Positions 48,003-55,684 of a DNA stretch of 64,000 nucleotides are shown one piece after another. The notes beneath the pieces were generated by a model. That model was not told the origin of the DNA. It made no database searches and saw only the letters and a program-made list of their open reading frames with translations. Numbering within the stretch: the first letter of the stretch is position 1; each line of letters starts with the position of its first letter. The position numbers and the translations under genes were made by a program. Source of the DNA: Hyphococcus luteus. Lineage in GTDB: Bacteria; Pseudomonadota; Alphaproteobacteria; Caulobacterales; Parvularculaceae. Where the stretch lies: contig NZ_PJCH01000005.1 of NCBI RefSeq assembly GCF_002943565.1, forward strand, positions 1,116,001-1,180,000, written 5' to 3'.

Positions 48003-49760
48003 TCAGATGCCGAGCCCACGCTTGCGGCCAAGGCTCCAGTCGATCCCGCCACCGGGCGTCATCGTTCCCGTTACGGTTTGGCTGAGGTGACGTTCGAGCT
48101 GGGGCTTCCACGGGACGAGTTCGAAGCCGAGACCGTCATCGACGATGGCGAAGCGACCCGAGGCGAGATCGAGCCGCCGGCGATAGGTGCCGGAGATGCG
48201 GTCACCATCGGCAGGCTTGCGGCGAGGCAAGCCGGTCTCGGCTTCGATAGCCGCCGCCGCCGTGTCGAGGTCTCGGTCGCGCAACGTCTTCAGGAGATTG
48301 CGGGCGAAGGTGACGCGCCGACCATTTCTGGTCGCGAGCCCTTCTGCGACAAGATGATCGGCGCGCCGGTCGAGCGCTTCGCTAACTTCAGCGCCGAAGC
48401 CGCCCTTGCTGAGCGGCGCTTTGGTCCGGGCGAGTTGCAGCCGGTCGAGCCAGGTCGCGCCATCCGCGCCGATCTGGGTTTCGAGATTGAGGTCGGAGCG
48501 GCCGACGAGGGCCAAACGCTGACGGCCGCCATCGTTCGAGCGCCAGGCCCGCGTTTCGACAATGCCGCCTTCGGGCGTGTCGCCCGTGGCGTCGAGATCG
48601 TTGAAGCGCAGATGATGGACGCGGCCGTCCACCGCGTCGATCACGGCATAGGCTTCACCGCTCAGCTCGTCATGGAGGCCACGTTCGACGAGTCTTCCCA
48701 GCACCGGGGCGTGAGGCGTGTCTTCAATGGCGAAGTCCGCTTGCGCGCGATCAGGTCCGCCCGCCATGGCGCGATGCATGGTCTTGATGATGTCGCCCCG
48801 GATGGAAAGTTCGCGCAACGTCTGTTGGGCGCCGGGCTTCAGCGACCACACGGCGGGGGCGAGCTTGTCGGCGAGGCCGAGCCGTTCGAGCGTCTGCGCG
48901 CGGCCGATCAGCAATTTGCGTAGTTCTGGATCGCGCGGCTCCGGCGAGCCGGGACGCAGATCAGCAACCCCGGCGCCGTCATCGGCGAGCCCCTGGAGCG
49001 CGCGGTCAAGACCCGTCCAGCGTTCGGCTTTCACCTCCGCCTGAAGCCCGGATGCGATCTCCTGCTCGGTGCGCGGCCCGAGCTGCAGTTCGACCAATTG
49101 CTCGGCGCGGCTGCGGAACCCTCGGCTGATATAGTCGCGGGCGATGACGAGGTCCTTGCCGTCATCGGCTCGGCCCCGCACGAGAACATGGATGTGCGGA
49201 TTGTCGGTGTTCCAATGATCGACGCCGATCCAGTCAAGCTTCGTGCCGAGATCGCGCTCAGCCTGGCTCAACAGGTCGCGTGTGTAGGCGCGCAGGTCTT
49301 CGAGGCGGTCGGCGTCTTCAGGCGAGACGATGAAGCGGAAATGATGCCGGTCCTCTTCGCAGCGTTCGGCGAAGGCGCGATCATCGACGCTGTCCGCTTC
49401 GGCGTTGAACATGCCCGCATCACGCCCGTCGCGGGTCACACCCTCACGCTTGAGATAGGCGATGTGTTTGGCGAGCGGGGCGGAACGGAAACGTGCGCCA
49501 CGATGACGGACGACGCGCGCCTTGATGACGACGCGCCGCTGGGTGCGTGACAGTCCGCGCGCTGCGCCGGCGAAGCGGCCCCGGCCGAATTGCGATCCGC
49601 GCCCGCGTCCCTTCGAACCGCCCAGCTTGTATCCGGTGTGTCCGGCCTTGCGGGCCGCGCCCATGACCTGGCCGACGAAGCTTTGCGCCTTGCGGACGTT
49701 TGTCCCCTTGTTGCGGATGCGGCCGGGCCGGATGCGCATGTCATTGTCGCGGTCGCTCAT
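48003..49760 (-). CDS. Relaxase with DUF3363 domain
   Basis: 585 aa from the ATG at 49760. The N-terminal 60 residues are very basic. The relaxase core is at about 90-240: HHFRFIVSPEDADRLEDL, WIGVDHWNTDNPHIHVLVRG (HxH metal site) and ARDYISRGFRSRAEQLVELQLGPRTEQEI. The rest is DUF3363. VirD2/MOBP-like; it nicks oriT and leads the strand to the recipient. The 247-bp gap upstream of its start holds the candidate oriT. Confidence 0.92.
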   Translation of the reverse strand: MSDRDNDMRIRPGRIRNKGTNVRKAQSFVGQVMGAARKAGHTGYKLGGSKGRGRGSQFGRGRFAGAARGLSRTQRRVVIKARVVRHRGARFRSAPLAKHIAYLKREGVTRDGRDAGMFNAEADSVDDRAFAERCEEDRHHFRFIVSPEDADRLEDLRAYTRDLLSQAERDLGTKLDWIGVDHWNTDNPHIHVLVRGRADDGKDLVIARDYISRGFRSRAEQLVELQLGPRTEQEIASGLQAEVKAERWTGLDRALQGLADDGAGVADLRPGSPEPRDPELRKLLIGRAQTLERLGLADKLAPAVWSLKPGAQQTLRELSIRGDIIKTMHRAMAGGPDRAQADFAIEDTPHAPVLGRLVERGLHDELSGEAYAVIDAVDGRVHHLRFNDLDATGDTPEGGIVETRAWRSNDGGRQRLALVGRSDLNLETQIGADGATWLDRLQLARTKAPLSKGGFGAEVSEALDRRADHLVAEGLATRNGRRVTFARNLLKTLRDRDLDTAAAAIEAETGLPRRKPADGDRISGTYRRRLDLASGRFAIVDDGLGFELVPWKPQLERHLSQTVTGTMTPGGGIDWSLGRKRGLGI

Positions 49761-49805
49761 GACAAAGCGCCCGCTTGAAAGCACGCGGCACGGTAAAATC
49801 CGCAT

Positions 49806-50007
49806 AAAAACAGTGGGTTGGGCGGTGAGATGGCACTGTGCCTATGATCGCGGCGGGCGAAATACCCAACAACAACAACGGCATAGCGGGCATCGGTGCC
49901 GCGCCTTTTATCTCGCCCTCCCGTTGTTGTTGCGCCTTCCGTCCCCGTCCTGCCTCCCGGAAACCCGCCATCGCGCGACGGACTGCGCGAGAGTGCGATC
50001 AGCGCGG
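49806..50007. other. Candidate origin of transfer (oriT)
   Basis: Gap between the relaxase and transglycosylase genes. It holds a 12-bp perfect inverted repeat, CAACAACAACGG (49870-49881) / CCGTTGTTGTTG (49921-49932). A TCCTGC (49948-49953) nearby resembles the RP4-family nic core TCCTG|C. Position and structure fit an oriT; the exact nick is a guess. Confidence 0.45.
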
Positions 50008-50694
50008 TCATCGCTGATCCCCGGTTCCGTGTGGCGGGAAAAGGCTGTCAGAGGAGCCTGATGTGTGCGGTGGATAAACGTCGGCGCCGCTGCCTGGGTG
50101 CGTTTCGTCAGCAACCGATTGTCCATCATTATGCGCGGTGAAGAGTGGCGCCGCGCGCCAATCCACGGTCAGAAGCGCACTCTGTTCATGCCGTTCCGCT
50201 GCAACCGATGCGCCGATGAGCGGCGCCAGCGCCGCAACATAATCGCGGGTTTCTCGGGGCAACGGTCGGCCTGTAGCTAGATGCTCGACATAGCGTGTCG
50301 GTCCCGCATTGTAGGCGGCGAGGAAGCCCGGCGATCCGAAGCGGTCATGCAGTTCACGGAGATAAGCGGCGCCCGCCAGAATGTTGTCGCGAGGATCGAA
50401 CGGATCGCGCCCCAGACCGTAACGCGCGCGCAGCTCATCCCATGTGCGGGGCATGATCTGCATCAGTCCCATCGCGCCTTTCTCAGGACTCACGGCGCGC
50501 ACGTCTCCGGCGCTTTCCTTGCGCATGACAGCGAGGATCCAATGCGCCGGGACGCCGAAGCGCTGCGCAGCCTCGGCGATATAGGCAGCATAGGAATTCC
50601 CGCCGTGTTCCGTCCTGGAGGACGCCGTTTCTGCTGATACGGCGTGAGAGACAACCGCGCAGGAGAGCAGACCGCAGAGGAGGAACTTCGCCAT
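50008..50694 (-). CDS. Lytic transglycosylase of the transfer system (VirB1-like)
   Basis: 228 aa from the ATG at 50694 (GAGG upstream). Signal peptide, then an SLT domain: MRKESAGDVRAVSPEKGAMGLMQIMPRTW (catalytic Glu in KES), RDNILAGAAYLRELHDRFG, and FLAAYNAGPTRYVEH. It cuts peptidoglycan locally to let the T4SS pass. C-terminal about 55 residues are disordered. Confidence 0.92.
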   Translation of the reverse strand: MAKFLLCGLLSCAVVSHAVSAETASSRTEHGGNSYAAYIAEAAQRFGVPAHWILAVMRKESAGDVRAVSPEKGAMGLMQIMPRTWDELRARYGLGRDPFDPRDNILAGAAYLRELHDRFGSPGFLAAYNAGPTRYVEHLATGRPLPRETRDYVAALAPLIGASVAAERHEQSALLTVDWRAAPLFTAHNDGQSVADETHPGSGADVYPPHTSGSSDSLFPPHGTGDQR

Positions 50695-50716
50695 AATCGC
50701 GCAGCGCCGAGACGGT

Positions 50717-51064
50717 CTAGCCGCGCTCATCGCGTTTCTCGGCGCGCTTTGCGGGGCGATTCCAAAGGAGCGCCCAATGTCCGTCCTCGGCGTCGGTCTT
50801 GAAAAGATTGGCGCGGATCGGAAACGCAAAGGTCGGGTCGTCGATCTGCAAAGAGATGTATTCGCCGGCTTTCTCGCCGGTGCGTTTCCAGCCGGCGCCG
50901 ATTTCCGGTCCGTCTTCATCGCCGTGATGGATGCGATAGTCGGGTGCGTTTTCGCTGTCTGACGGCGTTGCAGGAACGAGCGTGAGTTCTCGGTAGAGAA
51001 TGAGCGTGTGAAGGCGTCCGGTGAAGCCAGATTCCGTGCAGGTGAATTGACCGATCTGAGCCAT
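50717..51064 (-). CDS. DUF736 protein (transfer-operon copy)
   Basis: 115 aa from the ATG at 51064. Motifs: MAQIGQFTCTESGFTGRLHTL and YRIHHGDEDGPEIGAGWKRTGEKAGEYISLQIDDP, then FPIRANLF. Function unknown; the family is ubiquitous on alphaproteobacterial ICEs and plasmids. A second, divergent copy is at 54812. Confidence 0.92.
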   Translation of the reverse strand: MAQIGQFTCTESGFTGRLHTLILYRELTLVPATPSDSENAPDYRIHHGDEDGPEIGAGWKRTGEKAGEYISLQIDDPTFAFPIRANLFKTDAEDGHWALLWNRPAKRAEKRDERG

Positions 51065-51077
51065 GGGGCAGTTCCTT

Positions 51078-51656
51078 TCATTTGCGGTCGGAAGAATTTT
51101 CGGGAGCGTCGGCGTCGTTATCGGCGCGCCAGACATACCGGCCGTCTCCGTCTTCATCGGTGAGGATCGGAACGGCGCGCCCGATCACGGCGTCCGCCGG
51201 GAGTGCGCCGAAATAGCGACCATCGAGACTGTCGGGATGGCTGGGATTCAGGAGGAAGAGCTCTGTGCTGGCGACGATGTGGCAGCCCCGCCAAACGGGC
51301 AGGTCGCGTCCGAAGCGGTCGCTCGGCCTAGCCTGCGCCAGGGAGATGTCGTCGACAGTGACGGCGGCGCCATTGCGGCAGACACGCTGTCCTGGAAGCG
51401 CAGCGATATGCTTGAGGAGCGGCACGCCTTCGGGCAGGTAGCCACGCTCGTCGAGATAGATCGCAAGCGACTTCGGCGGATCGACGACGACCAGATCGCC
51501 TACGGCAAGATCGTCGTCCGACGCGACGGCGTAGAGTCCAATGGGCGCGCTCGCGGACGCGTTCCAGATCAGCTTTGGGCTCACATGGACGAAGGCCAGT
51601 CCGCCGATCGCGAGCACGGAGAAATAGGTCGTCATGACGTATCCGAACCGGGTCAT
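51078..51656 (-). CDS. traF: Conjugative transfer signal peptidase TraF (S26 family)
   Basis: 192 aa from the ATG at 51656. One N-terminal membrane helix (about 7-27), the catalytic Ser in NASASAPIGLY and the Lys in PLLKHIAALPGQRVC. S26 peptidases of this type mature and cyclise the TrbC pilin. Overlaps the DUF2840 gene by 4 nt. Confidence 0.93.
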   Translation of the reverse strand: MTRFGYVMTTYFSVLAIGGLAFVHVSPKLIWNASASAPIGLYAVASDDDLAVGDLVVVDPPKSLAIYLDERGYLPEGVPLLKHIAALPGQRVCRNGAAVTVDDISLAQARPSDRFGRDLPVWRGCHIVASTELFLLNPSHPDSLDGRYFGALPADAVIGRAVPILTDEDGDGRYVWRADNDADAPENSSDRK

Positions 51657-52159
51657 GACGCGCTCCCCGCCGATGTGGCGTGCACTGTCTTTGGAGCGGG
51701 CGGACAGGTTTGGCGCAGGAGCCAGGCGCGATGTTGAACAGCTGTGTAGCCGCGCGGCTCCAGGCCTGCAGACAGCCTGTTGTGAACGTGGCGCCAATAG
51801 TCCGGCGCGGCGTCAGCCGGGTCGATGCCGAGCGCTTCGATCACATCGGCGAACTGAAGAACCCGTTCGACCCTAGGCCAGCCGGACTGGCGCAGCAGAC
51901 TTTCGCCGCCGGGCATCACATGCGGCACGGTCGCATAGGGCTCACCGGCTCGGCGCGCGCGCAGGATGTCGATCCGGCTTTCCGTCGTTCCGAAGTCATT
52001 CGCCTGCCAGCGGACGAAGGCGAAGACGGCGTCGGGGTCGAAGCTGACGATGCTGCGGGCGCGACTCTGGATTGTTGTTTGGACGATCCGGCCGAAGCGA
52101 ATCCAGTACTCGACCTGCTTCTCGATCCAGACGAGCTCGACAGTGGCGCCGCCGCTCAT
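51653..52159 (-). CDS. DUF2840 domain protein
   Basis: 168 aa; VELVWIEKQVEYWIRFGR and SIVSFDPDAVFAFVRWQANDFGTTESRIDILRA mark the DUF2840 family, which always lies beside traF in these elements. Function unknown. Overlaps both neighbours by 4 nt. In relatives, repA and parA lie between this gene and the AlpA gene; here they are absent. Confidence 0.9.
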   Translation of the reverse strand: MSGGATVELVWIEKQVEYWIRFGRIVQTTIQSRARSIVSFDPDAVFAFVRWQANDFGTTESRIDILRARRAGEPYATVPHVMPGGESLLRQSGWPRVERVLQFADVIEALGIDPADAAPDYWRHVHNRLSAGLEPRGYTAVQHRAWLLRQTCPPAPKTVHATSAGSAS

Positions 52160-52440
52160 GAGCCGGCCTTCCGTGCATAGGCGGGTGAGATCGCTGCATG
52201 ACGCTTGGCGGGCAGAACTTCATCGCCGGTGTCGTCCGAGGTCGAGTTCTTCTCTCCCCGGCTAACCCAGGCTTGCAAATCCTCGATCGCGTAGACGACA
52301 CGCCCGCCGATTTTCGAGTAGCGCGGCCCCGTGCCGTAGGTGCGGTGTTTTTCAAGCGTCCGCCCCGAAAGGCCGAGAAAACGGGCCGCTTCAGGCGTTC
52401 TCAAATAGCGAGGAGGAAGTCCGGCATTGGGATCGGGCAT
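52156..52440 (-). CDS. AlpA/MerR-type helix-turn-helix protein, possible excisionase (RdfS-like)
   Basis: 94 aa. HTH with RYLRTPEAARFLGLSGRTLEKHRTYGTGP and RYSKIGGRVVYAIEDLQAWVS, an excisionase-type winged HTH. In Mesorhizobium symbiosis islands a protein of this kind (RdfS), at the head of the traF operon, is the excision factor switched on by FseA. The same position here suggests the same role, but generic AlpA regulators look alike. The 220 bp upstream (52441-52660) should hold the target promoter. Confidence 0.82.
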   Translation of the reverse strand: MPDPNAGLPPRYLRTPEAARFLGLSGRTLEKHRTYGTGPRYSKIGGRVVYAIEDLQAWVSRGEKNSTSDDTGDEVLPAKRHAAISPAYARKAGS

Positions 52441-52660
52441 GGGTCGCGTCTCCGGTTAGGCCATCCCGCTGCGGGAAGCGCGGGACCGTCGGAGACGAGA
52501 AAAGCGTAAGATGCGCGCCGGGAGGGATGACGATCAGAGCGCGGCGAAAACGTCACCCCATACCGTCATCAGCACATGCACATTCCCGACGCGGTTGGGT
52601 GGTGTTCCAAAGGACGGAGATCGGTCGTGCGAGATGTCAGACTGACGTGTATTCTAGAGA

Positions 52661-53191
52661 TCAGCTTGGTCTGTAGACGTGACGAAGCTGCACACAGACG
52701 AAATTCAGATCAACAGCGAGCTTTGCGAGCTCGCCCATGATCTCGTCGCACCGTGCCTGCGAGAGATCTTCCTGCGTGAAATCTACATCGTATCCCCGAC
52801 GACGGACGTCAGACCGCATGATGGGCTGTCCGATTGCCAAGAAATCGAACAAGAACTGTGAGTGGAGGATGCCGTTTCGCCGCTTGCGCTCTGTATGTAA
52901 ACGATTGACCACTTGCTCGAAGTGTTCATACCAGCCGTCAATCTGAATGCGATCGAAGGGTTCGTCAGCCTGCACTAGGTCGCGGAACGCATTGACCTTG
53001 TCGACATTCCTGAGCCCAGCGAGCCAATGGTGGGTTTCGTTCCATTTGTCATGGCCGCGCGCGAGCAGAAAAATTTGATCGATCTGCCCTTCCAGCCATT
53101 GAAACGAGATTACGTATTGCCCCACAAAACTATAGAAACGCTCTGCTTCGGCGATTGCGGCAGGATCATCTTCCCAACGGTTTCTGGTCAT
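52661..53191 (-). CDS. HEPN-like hypothetical protein (cargo)
   Basis: 176 aa, all-helical, no signal peptide. RKRRNGILHSQF (residues 102-113) contains R-N-x3-H (R105, H110), the active-site pattern of HEPN RNases. Related annotation would be a plain hypothetical protein. It is inserted between the excision-factor-like gene and its presumed activator, on the same strand. A toxin or defence role is inferred only from the motif. Confidence 0.65.
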   Translation of the reverse strand: MTRNRWEDDPAAIAEAERFYSFVGQYVISFQWLEGQIDQIFLLARGHDKWNETHHWLAGLRNVDKVNAFRDLVQADEPFDRIQIDGWYEHFEQVVNRLHTERKRRNGILHSQFLFDFLAIGQPIMRSDVRRRGYDVDFTQEDLSQARCDEIMGELAKLAVDLNFVCVQLRHVYRPS

Positions 53192-53250
53192 GTTTTCCCT
53201 CTCTACGACTGCCGCAGGGAAAAGATAGCAATCTTTGCGGGGTCTGATGA

Positions 53251-53959
53251 CTACTTGCCGCGCAACAGATTTCTATACCCCTGATCAATCATCATGCGAC
53301 CGTAGGCGGCAAGTCTTGCGATTTGTGCTTTGAGTGAGCTGGTCTTCCACGGTTCTGCGGCGACGCGGTCGGTGCCGAAAAAGGCCGTCGCGACTGCGCG
53401 ATAGGTTGCGCCGCTTTGGCGTCCGTCGATGGTTCGCAAGGCGCGTTTCAGGCGGTCGCGTCGCTGCCGTGTGATTGGCGGATCGGCATCGCGGTCGATG
53501 ATTTGGTGATACAGTTGATCAGCTGCAGCGAGCCTAGTGGGCCAGTCGGCATCGAATGGCAGCAGGAGGCCAACGGGCCGATCACCGACCTGATCGCCGA
53601 CAAGATTGACGCCTTCCTTCAGCCGAACCCATGACAGTCCCTCGGCGTCGATCTTGCGGTCCGCGATGCTCTCGGGAGGTATGGATGCGGTCAGGCCGAT
53701 GTCCGGCAGAACGGCGATGAGTTGGACCACGGCAGGCGCTGCGGATGGGAGCCAGTAGATCGGTGCGTTGAGCGCATTGAGCTTTGGATCTGCAAGGAAA
53801 TCGCAACCCCCAGTCGGCTGGAGCGCTGCCGCCCTCCCGCATCAGGTCATAGTCCTTGCGATAGTGCAGGTTTCGTCGAAGGCATTCCCAGGCCAGTCCG
53901 GATATGCCGAGATCATCGAAATGATCGTACTGGTGATCGTCGCGCCAGTCGGTCGGCAT
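53251..53959 (-). CDS. DUF6499-DUF2285 transfer activator (FseA-like) joined by a +1 frameshift
   Basis: The first frame starts at the ATG at 53959 (MPTDWRDDHQYDHFDDLGIS, then WECLRRNLHYRKDYDLM: DUF6499) and on its own would stop at 53582. The second frame (53730 and upstream, to 53251) encodes the DUF2285 part, ending RLAAYGRMMIDQGYRNLL. Homology crosses frames at TTT (53800-53798). A +1 slip to TTC gives continuous protein FLADPKLNALNAPIYWL and a 235-aa product; total length is 3n+1. Five G (53811-53807) lie 6 nt upstream of the slip codon. FseA of Mesorhizobium ICEs is made this way. A simple pseudogene is the alternative. Confidence 0.8.
53797..53811 (-). promoter_or_regulatory. Candidate +1 ribosomal frameshift site
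   Basis: Minus strand GGGGGTTGCGATTTC: G-rich Shine-Dalgarno-like stretch, 6-nt spacer, then TTT followed by C. tRNA-Phe could re-pair from UUU to UUC. The layout resembles the prfB frameshift signal. Confidence 0.6.
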
Positions 53960-54090
53960 GGCGAACTCCTCCCAATCACGCGCCGAAATGTGGAGCGGCG
54001 TCAGTTGTTTGGGATGTTTCGAAATAAATCTGCGGTTGCATAGTATGGCCGCAGGCATCGTGTGATGCGTTGGACGCATCAGAGCACTCT

Positions 54091-54366
54091 TCAACCCGTG
54101 GGAAGGCCGTTTTTCAGCAGGTCTCGATAACCTTGCTCGGTCATCCAGCGAGCGCGTGACAGGTGACTGTCATGGACACGGCGGGCGCGTTCCGGTTCCT
54201 CATCCGCATCAATGCCGAGCAGAAGCGACGACACTTCTTCCAGCGATGCTCCCGCGTCATTCGCGTCGAGAAGCCGCATGTAAAGCGCGAAGTGATCACG
54301 GTCATAGACGGTCACGGCCGCGTCGTTCGGTGGAGCGTCAGCGATCATGATCTGGGTGGCGGGCAT
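54091..54366 (-). CDS. Small DUF2285 protein, QseM-like antiactivator
   Basis: 91 aa from the ATG at 54366 (AAGGA 5 nt upstream). A single DUF2285 domain: TVYDRDHFALYMRLLDANDAGASLEEVSSLLLGID and HLSRARWMTEQGYRDLLKNG, the same end motif as the DUF2285 half of the neighbouring frameshifted gene. In Mesorhizobium, QseM is a small DUF2285 antiactivator that binds FseA and is divergent from the XRE repressor QseC. This matches in size, domain and orientation. Confidence 0.78.
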   Translation of the reverse strand: MPATQIMIADAPPNDAAVTVYDRDHFALYMRLLDANDAGASLEEVSSLLLGIDADEEPERARRVHDSHLSRARWMTEQGYRDLLKNGLPTG

Positions 54367-54487
54367 CGGTGTCCTTACGGGGCTGGCGCTCTTATTTAAT
54401 GAACCGGAAACCATAATCGACGCAAGCGCCGGTCGGTTGAAAATTCCAGATCCGTCTGCGGCAGAGCTGGCGGGCCCGCCTCAGTTC

Positions 54488-54520
54488 CGCGTATTATAGT
54501 ACGTCGCATTAAAATACGCG
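54488..54520. promoter_or_regulatory. Divergent operator/promoter between the QseM-like and QseC-like genes
   Basis: Inverted repeat CGCGTATT (54488-54495) / AATACGCG (54513-54520), 17-nt spacer. On the minus strand a perfect TATAAT (54498-54493) lies in the left arm/spacer, facing the DUF2285 gene. A second small repeat ATCCGC/GCGGAT (54521-54526, 54536-54541) overlaps the XRE start. Confidence 0.6.
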
Positions 54521-54539
54521 ATCCGCATGTTACTGGCGG

Positions 54540-54767
54540 ATGGATATTCGGGAAGTATTTGGCGCGAACCTACAGTTTTTTCGGGAAAAAGCTGGCCTCA
54601 GCCAAGCTGCTTTGGCGGACAAGATGGGCGTCGATCGCGCGCATATTAGCGCGATGGAGCGGGGTCAGCAGAACGTCACTATCATCACGCTCTGGCACGT
54701 GGCCGAGGCCCTTAACGTCAAACCGGCGGCGCTTCTGGACGATCAGCGAAAGAGCCGAAAGGCATGA
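54540..54767 (+). CDS. XRE family HTH regulator, QseC-like
   Basis: 75 aa, essentially one HTH domain: FGANLQFFREKAGLSQAALADKMGVDRAHISAMERGQQNVTIITLWHVAEALNV. The ATG at 54540 is only 19 bp from the inverted repeat that it probably binds. By size, position and divergence it corresponds to QseC, the DNA-binding half of the QseM/QseC on-off switch. It is convergent with the DUF736 gene. Confidence 0.85.
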   Translation: MDIREVFGANLQFFREKAGLSQAALADKMGVDRAHISAMERGQQNVTIITLWHVAEALNVKPAALLDDQRKSRKA

Positions 54768-54772
54768 TGGCT

Positions 54773-54799
54773 GCCCCTCCCGGCTAGTCCGGGAGGGGC
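54773..54799. terminator. Hairpin between convergent genes
   Basis: Perfect 11-bp stem GCCCCTCCCGG (54773-54783) / CCGGGAGGGGC (54789-54799), loop CTAGT. No T-tract follows, but its place between two stop codons fits termination of one or both genes. Confidence 0.55.
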
Positions 54800-54811
54800 T
54801 ACCGGGGGGCG

Positions 54812-55144
54812 TCAATCGCCGTTCTGGCGACGTGACCGCGACCAGATGAGGCTGTAGCTCTCTTCGCCTTCGATGACCGTGTCGTCGAAAAGGTTGGCGT
54901 AGATCGGGGCGGTGAAGCTCGGATCGTCGAGCTTGAGGCTCAGATAGTCGCGACCCTCGTTCGAGCGCTTGGACCAGGCGGCGCCGATCTCGGCGCGGCC
55001 GACAAAGACGCGGTGGCTGGGGGCGTTGTCATTCGCATGATCCTCTTCCGGGATGATCCTTACATTTTTCGCCTGAACGCTGAGGGTGACGATCTCGCCG
55101 ACGTACTCGTTGGCAGACTTCTTGAAGGTTCCGATGGTGGCCAT
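54812..55144 (-). CDS. DUF736 protein (maintenance-region copy)
   Basis: 110 aa from the ATG at 55144, with GGAGAAC at the RBS. MATIGTFKKSANEYVGEIVTL, RVFVGRAEIGAAWSKRSNEGRDYLSLKLDDPSF and APIYANLF match DUF736. It differs clearly from the transfer-operon copy at 50717. Its leader carries a long hairpin. Function unknown; a role in establishing the element is possible. Confidence 0.92.
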   Translation of the reverse strand: MATIGTFKKSANEYVGEIVTLSVQAKNVRIIPEEDHANDNAPSHRVFVGRAEIGAAWSKRSNEGRDYLSLKLDDPSFTAPIYANLFDDTVIEGEESYSLIWSRSRRQNGD

Positions 55145-55255
55145 GTCAGTTCTCCTTTTGGCTTTCGAGCCCGCGCCCGTCGCGGCCTCGATGGCGATCG
55201 ACAAGGCCGGGGCGACCGCCGACGCAGTCCGGAGGACCCGCAGCGCATGCGAAGG

Positions 55256-55327
55256 ACGGCGGAGACGGAGTTTCTTGGTCCGCGAGGAATGGGCGCAGCC
55301 CAGGGGAAGAAAGTCCGTCTCCGCCGT
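55256..55327. other. Long structured leader hairpin upstream of DUF736
   Basis: Perfect 14-bp stem ACGGCGGAGACGGA (55256-55269) / TCCGTCTCCGCCGT (55314-55327), then after one mismatch TTTCTT/AAGAAA (55271-55276, 55307-55312). The loop holds a small GGGC-GCA-GCCC hairpin. It lies 112-183 nt upstream of the DUF736 start on the same strand. Confidence 0.7.
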
Positions 55328-55684
55328 TGCGGCCTAGGCGGTCGAGGCGTCAGCCGATCCCGGCCAGATCAGTCCATGAGAGGCCGTGTCGGGCGTGGGT
55401 GATGAGCAAAGGACAATGCTGGCCGCTACAGGTAACGTCCGAGAGGTGCCTGCATAGACTTGAGACGATGAGACTTTGAAATCGGTTCGAACGGAATGCC
55501 GACTTTGCAATGGGCAGGACTAGAGTACAGCGGGCGATAGGGCACAGATCCGTCTTTCCCGTTAGCGCAGAAATCTGGCTACAACTGCAAGGGGAACCAA
55601 GTTTTGATCAACCAGCTTAGTGACACCAATGCGTCGAGTGTAACTCGATCAGCGGTTTGAGCTGTTGGGCATGCAGTTTTTCGC
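55328..55684. other. Intergenic stretch, no gene seen
   Basis: About 355 bp between the DUF736 leader and the MmyB-type regulator gene. Only a minor GAGT-GTA-ACTC palindrome near 55637 is visible. It probably contains the junction of the inserted cargo block. Confidence 0.4.

Noticed and set aside
53582-53750. C-terminal continuation of the DUF6499 frame as a separate protein
   Set aside because: After the slip site this frame reads Arg/Ser-rich junk antisense-like sequence, while the shifted frame carries the DUF2285 homology.
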